A stretch of DNA of 64,000 bases from Fontivivens sp964399735 (GCA_964399735.1 CAYNSO010000002.1:62001-126000); one strand, 5' to 3'. Shown: positions 18,537-27,570, numbered from the stretch's first letter. The notes: generated by a model not told the origin, from the sequence alone. A program made the numbers and translations.

Positions 18537-19634
18537 TTAAAAGCCCAGTGTCAGGGAAAAACGCATGGTGTTAGACAGGGGGTGCCCCTCTGCTGCGTTT
18601 ACATAACCAAAATCAAAACGATACATGTTGTATTGTATACCGGCGCCAAAAGAAGTAAAGTTGACTTTGCCGGGTTCATCCCAATAATAACCGGCGCGCA
18701 AGGCAAAAAGATTGCTGTACCAGTATTCCACACCGCCGCTTAATATGCCGTTAAAAAGTTTCTTTTCGCCGGTAACTTTTTGATCGGCGCTGCCGATATT
18801 TTTAGTTTCTTTTTCCACAACAGTCCACGGCGAAGTAAACAAAGCCTTGTACCATGAGTCTGAAGTGCCATCGGAGTATCTTTTAACCATGAGGTGGTTT
18901 AAATCGCCAACCAGGGTTAATTTATTATATTCATCTTCAATAATTCTATAAGCAAAACCGATTTTGAGATTGGTCGGGATCGGGTCGGCCTGTGATGCGT
19001 CAATATAAGTAATTTTGGGGCCCAAATTGGAAAGATTGACGCCAAGGCTTAATTTCTTTAAAAATGGAGTATGGTACAAGGCAGCCAGATCGAATGAAAA
19101 CGCATTAGCCCGGCCATCGCCTTTTTCAGCGCCGGCGCCAATTGGCGACAAGTTGGAACGGATATAGCGTAAACCCAAACCAACCCCAAGATCTTCATTC
19201 AACTTGGTTCCAAAAGTACCGGAAATTGCAAATTCATTACTGGTAAATTTATCAATTACTTCCGGGCCGGATTCCAATGTTACGCTTTGTTCGCCAAGAT
19301 TTAAATAGGTAATATTGAAACCAACTGTACCAATACCTTCAAAAGATTGCCGGTACGCGCCAAATTCATAAAACAAGTCGGAACCAAATTGTGGCAGCCA
19401 GTTGGCATGCATTAGTGATATTTCCCGTCCCTGCTGAAAAGCCAAACCTGCAGGATTCCAGAAAACAGCAGTAGCATCATCGGCAAGAGCCACAAATGCT
19501 TCACCCATACCGGCAGCGCGGGCGCCGGGGGAAATCATTAAAAACAGCACGGCTGCCTCGCTTACTGCGTATACTTGTGCAAAAGAAAATAATAGCATAA
19601 ATATACAAATTAAAGTAATAAACAGCTTTTTCAT
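18537..19634 (-). CDS. porV: PorV/PorQ-family outer-membrane protein (type IX secretion)
   Basis: 365 residues. A signal peptide (1-23) is followed by the FadL-like PorV barrel pattern: FLMISPGARAAGMGEAF, DDATAVFWNPAGLA and a C-terminus of MRFSLTLGF. PorV shuttles cargo at the type IX secretion pore and binds C-terminal sorting domains; the next gene encodes such a domain. No porU, sprA, porK/L/M/N or porW gene is visible here, so the secretion machine itself must lie elsewhere. TGGAGG precedes the ATG. The gene has its own promoter and an unusually long structured leader. PorQ-like or a general PorV-family barrel are the alternatives. Confidence 0.8.
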   Translation of the reverse strand: MKKLFITLICIFMLLFSFAQVYAVSEAAVLFLMISPGARAAGMGEAFVALADDATAVFWNPAGLAFQQGREISLMHANWLPQFGSDLFYEFGAYRQSFEGIGTVGFNITYLNLGEQSVTLESGPEVIDKFTSNEFAISGTFGTKLNEDLGVGLGLRYIRSNLSPIGAGAEKGDGRANAFSFDLAALYHTPFLKKLSLGVNLSNLGPKITYIDASQADPIPTNLKIGFAYRIIEDEYNKLTLVGDLNHLMVKRYSDGTSDSWYKALFTSPWTVVEKETKNIGSADQKVTGEKKLFNGILSGGVEYWYSNLFALRAGYYWDEPGKVNFTSFGAGIQYNMYRFDFGYVNAAEGHPLSNTMRFSLTLGF

Positions 19635-19657
19635 TATAAATGCCTCCAGTTAAGTAT

Positions 19658-19719
19658 AAAAAAAAATCCGAATGTGAGCAACGCTCCTGAAACAAGGAAC
19701 TTACCCTCAGACATTCGGA
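19658..19719 (-). terminator. Terminator-like hairpin in the porV leader
   Basis: TCCGAATGT and ACATTCGGA form a 9-bp stem closing a loop of about 35 nt, followed on the minus strand by nine T. It ends only a few bases before the porV ribosome binding site, so it should attenuate porV transcription. GGTAA (19730-19734) and TTACC (19701-19705) could form a competing helix. Confidence 0.6.
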
Positions 19720-19743
19720 CATATCATTAGGTAAACCTTTACA

Positions 19744-19830
19744 TCGTTAAAGTTATGCGTATATCAATTTAGTTAATATCCGCTGTTTTTATTTAATATA
19801 CATCACAAAACTAAATAAAATCTTTAACGA
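19744..19830 (-). promoter_or_regulatory. Structured 5' leader of porV (nested inverted repeats)
   Basis: TCGTTAAAG (19744-19752) and CTTTAACGA (19822-19830) are a 9-bp inverted repeat, and ATTTAGT (19767-19773) with ACTAAAT (19810-19816) a 7-bp repeat nested inside. Together they make a stem with a large internal loop in the transcribed leader, upstream of the terminator-like hairpin. It matches no riboswitch class I recognise. Confidence 0.4.
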
Positions 19831-19874
19831 ACGTTTATAGGCTTACTCCTGTTAACAACTTTTAATTTAACAAA

Positions 19875-19905
19875 CAAAATTACAAATTAATAAAAAAAGA
19901 GTCAA
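19875..19905 (-). promoter_or_regulatory. Promoter of porV
   Basis: On the minus strand TTGACT (19905-19900), a 17-nt spacer and TAATTT (19882-19877), reading on as TAATTTTG. The last form also fits the Bacteroidetes -7 pattern TAnnTTTG. The predicted start lies about 235 nt ahead of the porV ATG. Confidence 0.55.
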
Positions 19906-19958
19906 GTCTTTTTTATTAATACATTTAAACATTATTGCGCTTTCTTGAGCGCTAAAAA

Positions 19959-21320
19959 TTAAACTGCGGCTTGTCGCAAAAGTTCCTGCATGGATTTAAT
20001 ATAATAATCCAACTCTTCGCGGGTTCGCTTTTCAGTTACAGTACATAGATAACAATTATCGAGCCGCAAAAATTTATCGCGCAAAGAAATTCCGGCAAAT
20101 ATCTTTTTTTTCAGCATCTGGTCGAGAATATTATCGACAGAATATTCAGGGGCAATTTCAATAACAAATTCTTTAAACCAGGGCTGGGCAAATTTTACCT
20201 TTAATCCTTCAATTGCAGATAACTGTTGCGCCAGGTAATGACTTTTTTGCAGGCATAAATTGGCAACTGCCGGTAAACCGATTTTGCCCATCAACGACAT
20301 ATAAACCGTAGCAGCCAGTGCATTCAATCCTTGATTTGTACAAATGTTCGAAGTTGCCTTTTCCCTGCGAATATGCTGTTCCCGGGTTTGCAATGTAAGC
20401 ACATAGCCGGTTTTACCATTCTTGTCTTCAGTTTGACCTACAATTCGTCCCGGCATAAAACGTACCAGTTCTTTTTTAACAGCGAACAAACCCAGGTATG
20501 GGCCGCCAAAACTGACAGGGTTGCCAAGCGCTTGTCCTTCTCCGGTTACAATATCGGCTCCATAAACGCCTGGCGGTTCCAAAATAGCCAAAGAAATGGG
20601 ATCGTTGGAGGTGACGTACAATGCACCGTGCTTGTGAACGAGTTCTGAAATCTCAAAAACTTGTTCAAGGCATCCGAAATAATTGGGGTGCTGAATGATT
20701 ACTGCGGCAGTTTTTTCGGAAAGGTGTTTCTCCAGGTCTTGCAGATCCAAAACACCGTCTTGCCAATCAATTGTGCGAATGATTATTTCGCGCCCTTGAG
20801 TATAAGTTTTGATAACCTGCAAATAATTTGGATTAATCGTCGCTGCAACAAGGATTTCCTTGCGCCCGGTAAACCCGCAAGCTAACAACGCAGCTTCTGC
20901 CAGGGCTGAGCCGCCATCATATACGGAAGCGTTGGCAACATCCATACCGGTAAGCTCGCAAATCATGGTCTGGAATTCATAAATACATTGCAAGGTACCC
21001 TGGCTGACTTCAGGTTGATACGGCGTATATGCTGTGTAAAATTCAGGGCGTGAAATAATATGTTTAACAGCCGCAGGAATAAAATGATCATAAGCGCCGC
21101 CGCCTAAAAAACAGAGATTATCATCGCAATTGGCATTCTGTGCCGCCAAACCGCTTAAATGTTTCATCACTTCCATTTCGGATAATGGAGCCGGTAACTT
21201 TAATTCACCTTGAAACAATAGTTCGGCGGGGATATTACCGATCAAGTCAGTAAAAGAATGAATGCCAATTTTTTCAAACATTTCCTGTCGATCGGCTTGT
21301 GTATTGGGAACAAAACCCAT
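19959..21320 (-). CDS. gcvPA: Glycine dehydrogenase (decarboxylating) subunit 1
   Basis: 453 residues, the normal length of the N-terminal half of P-protein in organisms where it is split. It opens with the family pattern FVPNTQADRQEMFEKIG and contains the GGGAYDHFIP, TAYTPYQPEVSQGTLQ and GEGQALGNPVSFGGP blocks. With GcvPB it forms the PLP enzyme that decarboxylates glycine and passes the aminomethyl group to lipoyl-GcvH. gcvH lies just upstream in the same operon, while gcvPB is at 42-43.7 kb. A small GCGCT/AGCGC hairpin without a T-tract follows the stop. Confidence 0.95.
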   Translation of the reverse strand: MGFVPNTQADRQEMFEKIGIHSFTDLIGNIPAELLFQGELKLPAPLSEMEVMKHLSGLAAQNANCDDNLCFLGGGAYDHFIPAAVKHIISRPEFYTAYTPYQPEVSQGTLQCIYEFQTMICELTGMDVANASVYDGGSALAEAALLACGFTGRKEILVAATINPNYLQVIKTYTQGREIIIRTIDWQDGVLDLQDLEKHLSEKTAAVIIQHPNYFGCLEQVFEISELVHKHGALYVTSNDPISLAILEPPGVYGADIVTGEGQALGNPVSFGGPYLGLFAVKKELVRFMPGRIVGQTEDKNGKTGYVLTLQTREQHIRREKATSNICTNQGLNALAATVYMSLMGKIGLPAVANLCLQKSHYLAQQLSAIEGLKVKFAQPWFKEFVIEIAPEYSVDNILDQMLKKKIFAGISLRDKFLRLDNCYLCTVTEKRTREELDYYIKSMQELLRQAAV

Positions 21321-21340
21321 AAAAACCTCAAATTTACAAA

Positions 21341-21718
21341 TTACTTGCTTTTATTTTTGTATGCTTCGGCGGTTAACAGATTATTTAATTCTGATTCTGC
21401 GGTCATTTTAATTTTAATCATCCAGCCTTCGCCATAGGGGTCCTTGTTTACAATTTCCGGTGCAGAATTAAGTTTGGAATTCACTTCAATAATGGTGCCG
21501 GAGACTGGCGCAAAAAGATCGGAAACCGCTTTAACAGCCTCGATCGTACCAAAAGCATCCATCTGGTTCACAGCTGTATTGGTTTGTGGCAATTCAATAA
21601 AAACAATATCGCCCAGTTCTCCCTGTGCGTAATCGGTAATGCCGACTGTAACTGTGTCGCCATTTACAGCAACCCATTCATGTTCTTCGGTATACTTGAA
21701 ATTTTCAGGAACAAGCAT
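21341..21718 (-). CDS. gcvH: Glycine cleavage system H protein
   Basis: 125 residues from the ATG at 21718, chosen because AAGGAGG lies just upstream; a 9-codon in-frame extension overlaps accC and lacks such a site. The lipoylation lysine sits in GTIEAVKAVSDL. GcvH carries the aminomethyl intermediate between P-, T- and L-proteins. It starts 10 nt from the accC stop and precedes gcvPA by 20 nt, so it bridges the acc genes and the glycine cleavage genes in one transcript. Confidence 0.95.
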   Translation of the reverse strand: MLVPENFKYTEEHEWVAVNGDTVTVGITDYAQGELGDIVFIELPQTNTAVNQMDAFGTIEAVKAVSDLFAPVSGTIIEVNSKLNSAPEIVNKDPYGEGWMIKIKMTAESELNNLLTAEAYKNKSK

Positions 21719-21728
21719 GTTATCCTCC

Positions 21729-23075
21729 TTAAAAATTAAAATCAAAATTTTCCAGGAATTTAGTATTAAAATGTCCTGAACGAAAATCTTTATTGGTTAG
21801 TATTTTTTTATGTAACGGTATAGTTGTTGAAATTCCTTCTATAATAAATTCGTCCAGTGCGCGCATCATTCTGACGATTGCTTCTTCACGATCTTTGCCA
21901 AAAGTGATCAGCTTTGCAACAAGAGAATCATAAAATGGCGGAATGACATATTGATCATAAGCGTGAGTATCTACCCGCACACCCAAACCACCGGGGACAT
22001 GAAAACTGGTAATTTTACCGGGCGAGGGGCGAAAATCTTTGGCCGGGTCTTCTGCATTAATACGGCATTCGATTGCATGACCGCGTAGTTTAAATTTTTT
22101 CATTTCCGGGTCGATTTTTTCATTGGCTGCCACCCGTATTTGTTCTTTGATCAGATCAATACCAAACACCGATTCTGATACCGGATGCTCAACCTGAATT
22201 CTGGTATTCATTTCCATAAAATAAAAACGACCATCATCTTCCATAAGGAACTCGATGGTGCCGGCGCTGTTATAGCCAACTTTTTCAGCGCCTTTGATAG
22301 CGGCGGCATTCATTGCCTTGCGCACTTCGGGGGTTACAGCCGGTGAGGGCGATTCTTCAATCAATTTTTGATGTTTTCGTTGGATTGAACACTCGCGTTC
22401 GCCCAAAGAAATGATATTGCCATAATTATCACCCAACAGTTGAATTTCAATATGCCGCGGGTTTTCAAAATATTTTTCGATGTATAAACCGGGATTACTA
22501 AAAGCCGATTTCGCTTCAGCGCCGGCAGAGTTAAAGGCATTGGAAAAATCATCGGCGTTACGAACCACGCGCATTCCCCTGCCGCCACCGCCAGCTGTGG
22601 CTTTAATAATTACCGGGTAGCCAATTTCAGTGGCTATTTTTAAGCCGGTTGTAATATCTTTAACTACGCCTTCAGAACCGGGAATTACCGGTACACCGGC
22701 GCTTTTCATAGTATCTTTGGCAAAAGATTTATCGCCCATTTTGGTTATAACCTGAGGATCGGGGCCGATAAAACGTATATTACATGAATTACATACTTCG
22801 GCAAAATGAGCATTTTCAGCCAAAAAACCATACCCGGGGTGAATAGCGTCGGCATTGGTTATTTCGGCGGCGCTGATAAGATGCGGAATGTTTAAATAAC
22901 TGGCGCTACTGGGCCCCGGACCAATACACACTGCGGTATCGGCAAAATGGACATGCAAGCTATCGACATCCGGCTCACTATACACTGCCACTGTTTCAAC
23001 ATTTAATTCTTTACAGGCACGGATAATCCGTAACGCTATTTCTCCCCTGTTGGCAATTAGTATTCTTTTAAACAA
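21729..23075 (-). CDS. accC: Acetyl-CoA carboxylase, biotin carboxylase subunit
   Basis: 448 residues, the usual AccC length. It carries the N-terminal ILIANRGEIALRIIRA block, the ATP-grasp Gly-rich loop GGGGRGMRVV, and the active-site block EMNTRIQVEHPVSE. It carboxylates the biotin on AccB using bicarbonate and ATP, the first half of malonyl-CoA synthesis. accB lies 27 nt upstream. accA and accD are not in the window. Confidence 0.96.
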   Translation of the reverse strand: MFKRILIANRGEIALRIIRACKELNVETVAVYSEPDVDSLHVHFADTAVCIGPGPSSASYLNIPHLISAAEITNADAIHPGYGFLAENAHFAEVCNSCNIRFIGPDPQVITKMGDKSFAKDTMKSAGVPVIPGSEGVVKDITTGLKIATEIGYPVIIKATAGGGGRGMRVVRNADDFSNAFNSAGAEAKSAFSNPGLYIEKYFENPRHIEIQLLGDNYGNIISLGERECSIQRKHQKLIEESPSPAVTPEVRKAMNAAAIKGAEKVGYNSAGTIEFLMEDDGRFYFMEMNTRIQVEHPVSESVFGIDLIKEQIRVAANEKIDPEMKKFKLRGHAIECRINAEDPAKDFRPSPGKITSFHVPGGLGVRVDTHAYDQYVIPPFYDSLVAKLITFGKDREEAIVRMMRALDEFIIEGISTTIPLHKKILTNKDFRSGHFNTKFLENFDFNF

Positions 23076-23102
23076 AGCGATCCTTTTCGTTAATATATGC
23101 TA

Positions 23103-23567
23103 TTAAACAGGTTCAACCAGGAATAATGGCTGATTGTATTCAACAGGTTGGGCGTTTTCGACAAGGATTTTTACAATTTTCCCTTTAATTTCAGCTTCAA
23201 TTTCATTCATCAATTTCATCGCTTCGATAATACATAGTATCTTGCCGGGAGTTATCACGTCGCCGTCTTTAACATAGGGTTCAGAATCCGGGGAAGGAGC
23301 TCGGTAAAATGTGCCAACCATTGGCGATTTAATTTCAACCAAATTCGATTCTTTAACCGGCACAACAGGTGCGGATTCGATGATAATTCTTTCTGCCGGC
23401 GTATTAACAACTGGTCGTGGAGCCTCAACTGGTCCGGTAAAAGCAGCAACATGTGATGCTGCTTTGCTGATGCGTATTTTTCCCCACCACCACCTGGTTA
23501 TTTCCAACTCGCCTACATTACTTGTTTCAATAATTTTAACTAGTTCACGTATCTCTTTAGCCCGCAT
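23103..23567 (-). CDS. accB: Biotin carboxyl carrier protein of acetyl-CoA carboxylase
   Basis: 154 residues. An N-terminal helical region (IRELVKIIETSNVGELEI) precedes a Pro/Val-rich linker and the C-terminal biotinyl domain with EAMKLMNEIEAE, whose Lys is the biotinylation site. GGAGAG precedes the ATG. It sits between efp and accC, an arrangement found in many bacteria. Confidence 0.95.
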   Translation of the reverse strand: MRAKEIRELVKIIETSNVGELEITRWWWGKIRISKAASHVAAFTGPVEAPRPVVNTPAERIIIESAPVVPVKESNLVEIKSPMVGTFYRAPSPDSEPYVKDGDVITPGKILCIIEAMKLMNEIEAEIKGKIVKILVENAQPVEYNQPLFLVEPV

Positions 23568-23596
23568 GCGCTCTCCTTTTGTTAGTTAAAAAGCGT

Positions 23597-24157
23597 TTAC
23601 TTGACGCGTTCAACATAAATTCCGGTACGTGTATCTATCTTGAGAACATCGCCTTCTTCAATAAACAGCGGCACCTGAACGCTGCCTCCCGATTCCAGTA
23701 CTGCACGCTTGGTTGCACCGGATACTGTGTCACCACGAAGACCAGGGTCAGTTGTAGTTACTTTTAAAATTACAAAGTTTGGTAATTCCGCGCCAATAGG
23801 TGTATCGCCATCCATCAAAATACTGATTGTCTCGCCATCCTTTAAATATTCATCGCCGCTTTGCAACAGATTAACGTCAAGTGATAATTGCTCATACGTT
23901 TCATTGTCCATACACATCAAAATATCACCTTCACGGTATAAATACTGCATTGGCCGTCGTTCAACGCGCACATCTTCAACTTTTTCACCGGAACGGAAGG
24001 TTTTTTCCAAAACTTTGCCGGTTTGCAGGTTTTTCATCTTGGTACGGACAAATGCTCCCCCTCTACCCATTTTTACATGTTGAAATTCGACAATTGTAAA
24101 CAGCTCACCATCAATTTTGATAATGAGACCGGAACGAAAATCAGAAGTTGACGCCAT
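23597..24157 (-). CDS. efp: Elongation factor P
   Basis: 186 residues, the standard three-domain size. The protein helps ribosomes through polyproline stretches. The tip of the N-terminal loop reads VKMGRGGAFVRTK, so Arg32 occupies the place of the modified Lys34 of E. coli EF-P. The C-terminal block DTVSGATKRAVLESG is the family signature. It lies 30 nt upstream of accB. No earP or epmA/B-like modification gene is seen in the window. Confidence 0.96.
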   Translation of the reverse strand: MASTSDFRSGLIIKIDGELFTIVEFQHVKMGRGGAFVRTKMKNLQTGKVLEKTFRSGEKVEDVRVERRPMQYLYREGDILMCMDNETYEQLSLDVNLLQSGDEYLKDGETISILMDGDTPIGAELPNFVILKVTTTDPGLRGDTVSGATKRAVLESGGSVQVPLFIEEGDVLKIDTRTGIYVERVK

Positions 24158-24198
24158 ATAAAATTTATCCTTTATTTATTCATTGTTTTCAGTTTGTG

Positions 24199-25659
24199 TT
24201 AATTAACAGTTTCTTGCATTTGCATTAATTTTTGTTTTAGCAAGTTGTTTACAGTTTTGGGATTTGCTTTCCCTTGCGTTTCTTTCATGACCTGGCCCAC
24301 TAAAAAGCCAAATAATTTTTCTTTTCCTTCAAGGTATGAATTTACTTCATCCGGGTTGTTTACCAATACCGTTTCAATAATAATTTCAATTTCCCTGGAA
24401 TCGGAAATTTGCTGCAACCCCTTTTTATTAACAATATCAGCCGGTTTTTCACCGGTTTGCAGACATTCTTCAAATACTGCTTTGCCGATTTTTAGATTGA
24501 TTTTATGCTGTTCCAGCATTACCAGTATATCAGCTAAATATTGAGGAGTAATGCAGAGCTCTTTAATTGAACATCGCCGTTCATTCAAAGCCCTCATCAC
24601 TTCACCCATAATCCAATTGCTGGCTGATTTTTTATCTTGAATGCCGGCTGCGGCTTGCTCAAAAAAATCCGCGATCTCGGGGTCTTCAGTTAACACCTGT
24701 GCATCATATTGGGGAAGTTTATATTGCTCAACAAAACGCGCCAGTTTAGCCGGAGGTAATTCGGGCATAGTCGCTTTGATCTGCTCCAGTTTCGCATCGG
24801 TTATTACAACCGGTAAAAGATCAGGCTCCGGGAAATAACGGTAATCATGCGCATATTCTTTACTGCGCATGGGCTCAACCACATTTTTATTACTATTCCA
24901 TAACAAGGTTTGCTGTTTGATAGCGCCGCCATCTTCAAGTATTGCAGTTTGTCGGCGAATTTCATATTCCAGCGCTTTTTCAACCGCGCTGATAGAATTC
25001 ATATTCTTGAGTTCAGTTTTTACGCCCAGTTGTTGCTGACCTGCGGGGCGCAACGAAAGGTTGGCATCGCAGCGCATGCTCCCTTCTTCCATATTTCCAT
25101 CGCATATTCCCAAATAACGGACGAGCTGACGCAGTTTGGTTAAATAAGCGCCAACCTCACGTGTTGAGCGAAAATCCGGTTCGCTGACGATTTCTAGCAA
25201 TGGAACACCGCAACGGTTAACGTCCACCAATGACTCGTCATGGGCTACATAAGATTCTGTATGCATAGACTTGCCGGCATCTTCTTCAAGATGGATGCGG
25301 GTAAGGCCGATTCGTTTTACAGTGCTTCCTTCGATACATATTTCTACTGCCCCATGTTCACAAAAGGGCAACTCGTATTGTGATATTTGGTAGCCTTTGG
25401 GTAAATCCGGATAAAAATAATTCTTTCGTTCAATAATGGAACGTTTGTTTATTCGGCTATCTGTTGCAAGCGCCAGGAGTATGGCAAAATCAATAACTTT
25501 AGTATTTAAAACCGGCAACACCCCGGGCATACCCAAACATATCGGGCAAACCTGGGAATTTGGCGCAGCCCCAAATTTAGCGCTGCATGAACAAAATATT
25601 TTTGACTCGGTTAATAAATGAATATGGACTTCAAGCCCGATGACCGGCTCATAAATCAT
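24199..25659 (-). CDS. gatB: Asp-tRNA(Asn)/Glu-tRNA(Gln) amidotransferase subunit B
   Basis: 486 residues. The N-terminus GLEVHIHLLTESKIF leads into a four-Cys zinc site (CSC and CPIC spaced by 14 residues), and the C-terminal tail domain (about 335-486) binds tRNA. It is the kinase/tRNA-binding subunit that converts misacylated Glu-tRNA(Gln) or Asp-tRNA(Asn). It overlaps gatA by 4 nt, implying coupled translation. gatC, the small subunit, is not adjacent and was not found in the window. Confidence 0.95.
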   Translation of the reverse strand: MIYEPVIGLEVHIHLLTESKIFCSCSAKFGAAPNSQVCPICLGMPGVLPVLNTKVIDFAILLALATDSRINKRSIIERKNYFYPDLPKGYQISQYELPFCEHGAVEICIEGSTVKRIGLTRIHLEEDAGKSMHTESYVAHDESLVDVNRCGVPLLEIVSEPDFRSTREVGAYLTKLRQLVRYLGICDGNMEEGSMRCDANLSLRPAGQQQLGVKTELKNMNSISAVEKALEYEIRRQTAILEDGGAIKQQTLLWNSNKNVVEPMRSKEYAHDYRYFPEPDLLPVVITDAKLEQIKATMPELPPAKLARFVEQYKLPQYDAQVLTEDPEIADFFEQAAAGIQDKKSASNWIMGEVMRALNERRCSIKELCITPQYLADILVMLEQHKINLKIGKAVFEECLQTGEKPADIVNKKGLQQISDSREIEIIIETVLVNNPDEVNSYLEGKEKLFGFLVGQVMKETQGKANPKTVNNLLKQKLMQMQETVN

Positions 25660-27113
25660 AAACTATCCTGTTTGTTTATCATTATAGGATTATTTTTTTC
25701 CAGGAAACTGGCAAAACGCAGAATCATTTGTTCATCAAAAGCTTTGCCGGTTAACTGCACACCGATTGGTAAACCATTTTTATCCATGCCACAAGGTAGT
25801 GAAATACCCGGCAGCCCGGCCAGATTAAGGGAAACAGTAAACACATCGGATAAATACATTGTCAAAGGATCATCGACTTTTTCGTGCAGTTTAAATGCCG
25901 TTGTTGGCGAGGTAGGTGCAAGAAGACAATGCACAGACTTGAAAGCATTTTCAAAATCTTTTTTTATCAGGGTACGCACTTTTTGTGCTTTCCGGTAATA
26001 AGCATCATAATAACCACTGGACAGGACATAGGTGCCCAGCATAATTCTTCTTTTCACTTCATCGCCAAAACCATTTGTCCGGCTGTTGACATACATTTCA
26101 TCCAGAGTGGCGGCATGCTCATCACGATAGCCATAGCGCACGCCGTCGAAACGGGCCAGGTTTGCCGATGCTTCTGCAGTTGCAATGATATAATAGGCAG
26201 CAATTGCATATTCGGTATGTGGTAACGATACATTACATATCTCGGCGCCGCCGTCTCGTAGCAACTGGATTGTTTTGTCAATAGCATTGCTGACATCCGG
26301 TTCCAGGCCGCTAATAAAATATTCATCGGGTATTCCAACCCGTAAACCCTTTACATCTTGACCGGCAACGCTGGTATAATCCGGCACGAGTACATTTGCC
26401 GATGTAGAATCAAGTTCATCATATCCGGCCATAAAACGCAATAACAAAGCTGCATCAGCAACTGTTTTTGTGAGCGGGCCGATTTGATCCAGAGATGATG
26501 CATAAGCAACCATCCCAAAACGCGAAACCCGGCCATAAGTGGGCTTTAAACCTACTACCCCGCAAAAAGAAGCGGGTTGACGAATTGAACCACCGGTATC
26601 GGTACCAAGTGCAGCTGTACATAGATCTGCGGCTATGGCAGCAGCCGAACCGCCGGATGACCCGCCGGGGACCCGTGACAGATCGTGAGGATTTTTGACT
26701 GGTTTGAAATATGAATTTTCATTAGAAGAACCCATGCCAAATTCATCCAAATTTGTTTTACCAATGAAAATAGTATCCTGCGCCTCTAGTTTATTCAACA
26801 CAGTCGCCTGGTAAGGGGGAATAAAATTTTCCAAAATTTTTGATCCACAGGTCGTACGGGTATTCTGCAAGACAAGCAAATCTTTAACACCAAGAACAAG
26901 GCCGGCCAACGCGCCGGCGGTTCCCTGTGCAATCTTTATATCGATCTCTTTTGCACGGGCAATTGCTTTGTCGGCAAATACAGAAATAAAAGCATTCAGT
27001 TCCTTTTTCTGTTCAATTTGTTGCAAATAAAACCGGGTAATCTCCAGACAACTGATTTCACGTGCGATTAATAGTGAGCGTAAGCTGGAATAATCCAAAC
27101 TATTTATATTCAA
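25656..27113 (-). CDS. gatA: Asp-tRNA(Asn)/Glu-tRNA(Gln) amidotransferase subunit A
   Basis: 485 residues of the amidase-signature family. The Ser-cisSer-Lys triad is visible: the Lys in LVLGVKDLL, the cis-Ser in the GGSSGGSAAA block, and the nucleophile Ser in GTDTGGSIRQPASF. It releases ammonia from glutamine and feeds it to GatB. It follows the tatA genes by 47 nt and is coupled to gatB. The fit to GatA rather than a general amidase is secured by gatB next door. Confidence 0.95.
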   Translation of the reverse strand: MNINSLDYSSLRSLLIAREISCLEITRFYLQQIEQKKELNAFISVFADKAIARAKEIDIKIAQGTAGALAGLVLGVKDLLVLQNTRTTCGSKILENFIPPYQATVLNKLEAQDTIFIGKTNLDEFGMGSSNENSYFKPVKNPHDLSRVPGGSSGGSAAAIAADLCTAALGTDTGGSIRQPASFCGVVGLKPTYGRVSRFGMVAYASSLDQIGPLTKTVADAALLLRFMAGYDELDSTSANVLVPDYTSVAGQDVKGLRVGIPDEYFISGLEPDVSNAIDKTIQLLRDGGAEICNVSLPHTEYAIAAYYIIATAEASANLARFDGVRYGYRDEHAATLDEMYVNSRTNGFGDEVKRRIMLGTYVLSSGYYDAYYRKAQKVRTLIKKDFENAFKSVHCLLAPTSPTTAFKLHEKVDDPLTMYLSDVFTVSLNLAGLPGISLPCGMDKNGLPIGVQLTGKAFDEQMILRFASFLEKNNPIMINKQDSL

Positions 27114-27160
27114 AATTAAATCCTTTGTATGCTATGCGCTGATATTAAAGGTGAATGATT

Positions 27161-27349
27161 CTATTCTTCATCGTCCTGTTTTACTTTTTTATCTTTCTTT
27201 TCGTCATCATACTCACCGTCAGTCGCTTTTTTAAACTCATTGATGCCTTTGCCCAATCCTTTAGCCAGTTCGGGTAATTTTTTGGCGCCAAATAAAAGAA
27301 TTACGATGAATAAAATTACAAGAAGTTCAGGACCGCTAGGTATTCCCAT
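27161..27349 (-). CDS. tatA: Sec-independent translocase TatA/E-type subunit 1
   Basis: 62 residues. It has one short N-terminal TM helix (GPELLVILFIVILLFGAKKLPELAKGLG with the FGxxxLPEL hinge), an amphipathic helix, and an acidic/basic C-tail. TatA polymers form the pore that exports folded proteins. A second tatA-like gene lies 44 nt upstream. No tatC is present in the window. Confidence 0.92.
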   Translation of the reverse strand: MGIPSGPELLVILFIVILLFGAKKLPELAKGLGKGINEFKKATDGEYDDEKKDKKVKQDDEE

Positions 27350-27393
27350 ATTTCCTCCACATAAATAATTAGTTTAATATGTTTACCATAGTA

Positions 27394-27570
27394 TTATCTA
27401 TGGTTATCGCTGATATCAATTTCTTTTTTTACATCTTCGGCAGCTTTTTTGAACTCGCGCATACTTTTACCAATTCCACGAGCCAGTTCAGGCAGCCGTT
27501 TGGAGCCGAATAATAATAACACAACAACCATTATTATCATTACTTCGGACATCCCTATTCCGGGAAACAT
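27394..27570 (-). CDS. tatA: Sec-independent translocase TatA/E-type subunit 2
   Basis: 58 residues from the ATG at 27570, chosen for the GGAGG just upstream; an in-frame extension of 11 codons has none. Same architecture as its neighbour: a TM helix (VMIIMVVVLLLFG), SKRLPELARGIGKSMREFKKA, and a short charged tail. The FG..LPELA hinge is conserved. It is either a second TatA or a TatB-like variant, though it is short for TatB. Confidence 0.9.
   Translation of the reverse strand: MFPGIGMSEVMIIMVVVLLLFGSKRLPELARGIGKSMREFKKAAEDVKKEIDISDNHR

Noticed and set aside
19937..19952. GCGCT/AGCGC hairpin after gcvPA
   Set aside because: Only 5 bp and no T-tract on the minus strand, too weak to call a terminator.
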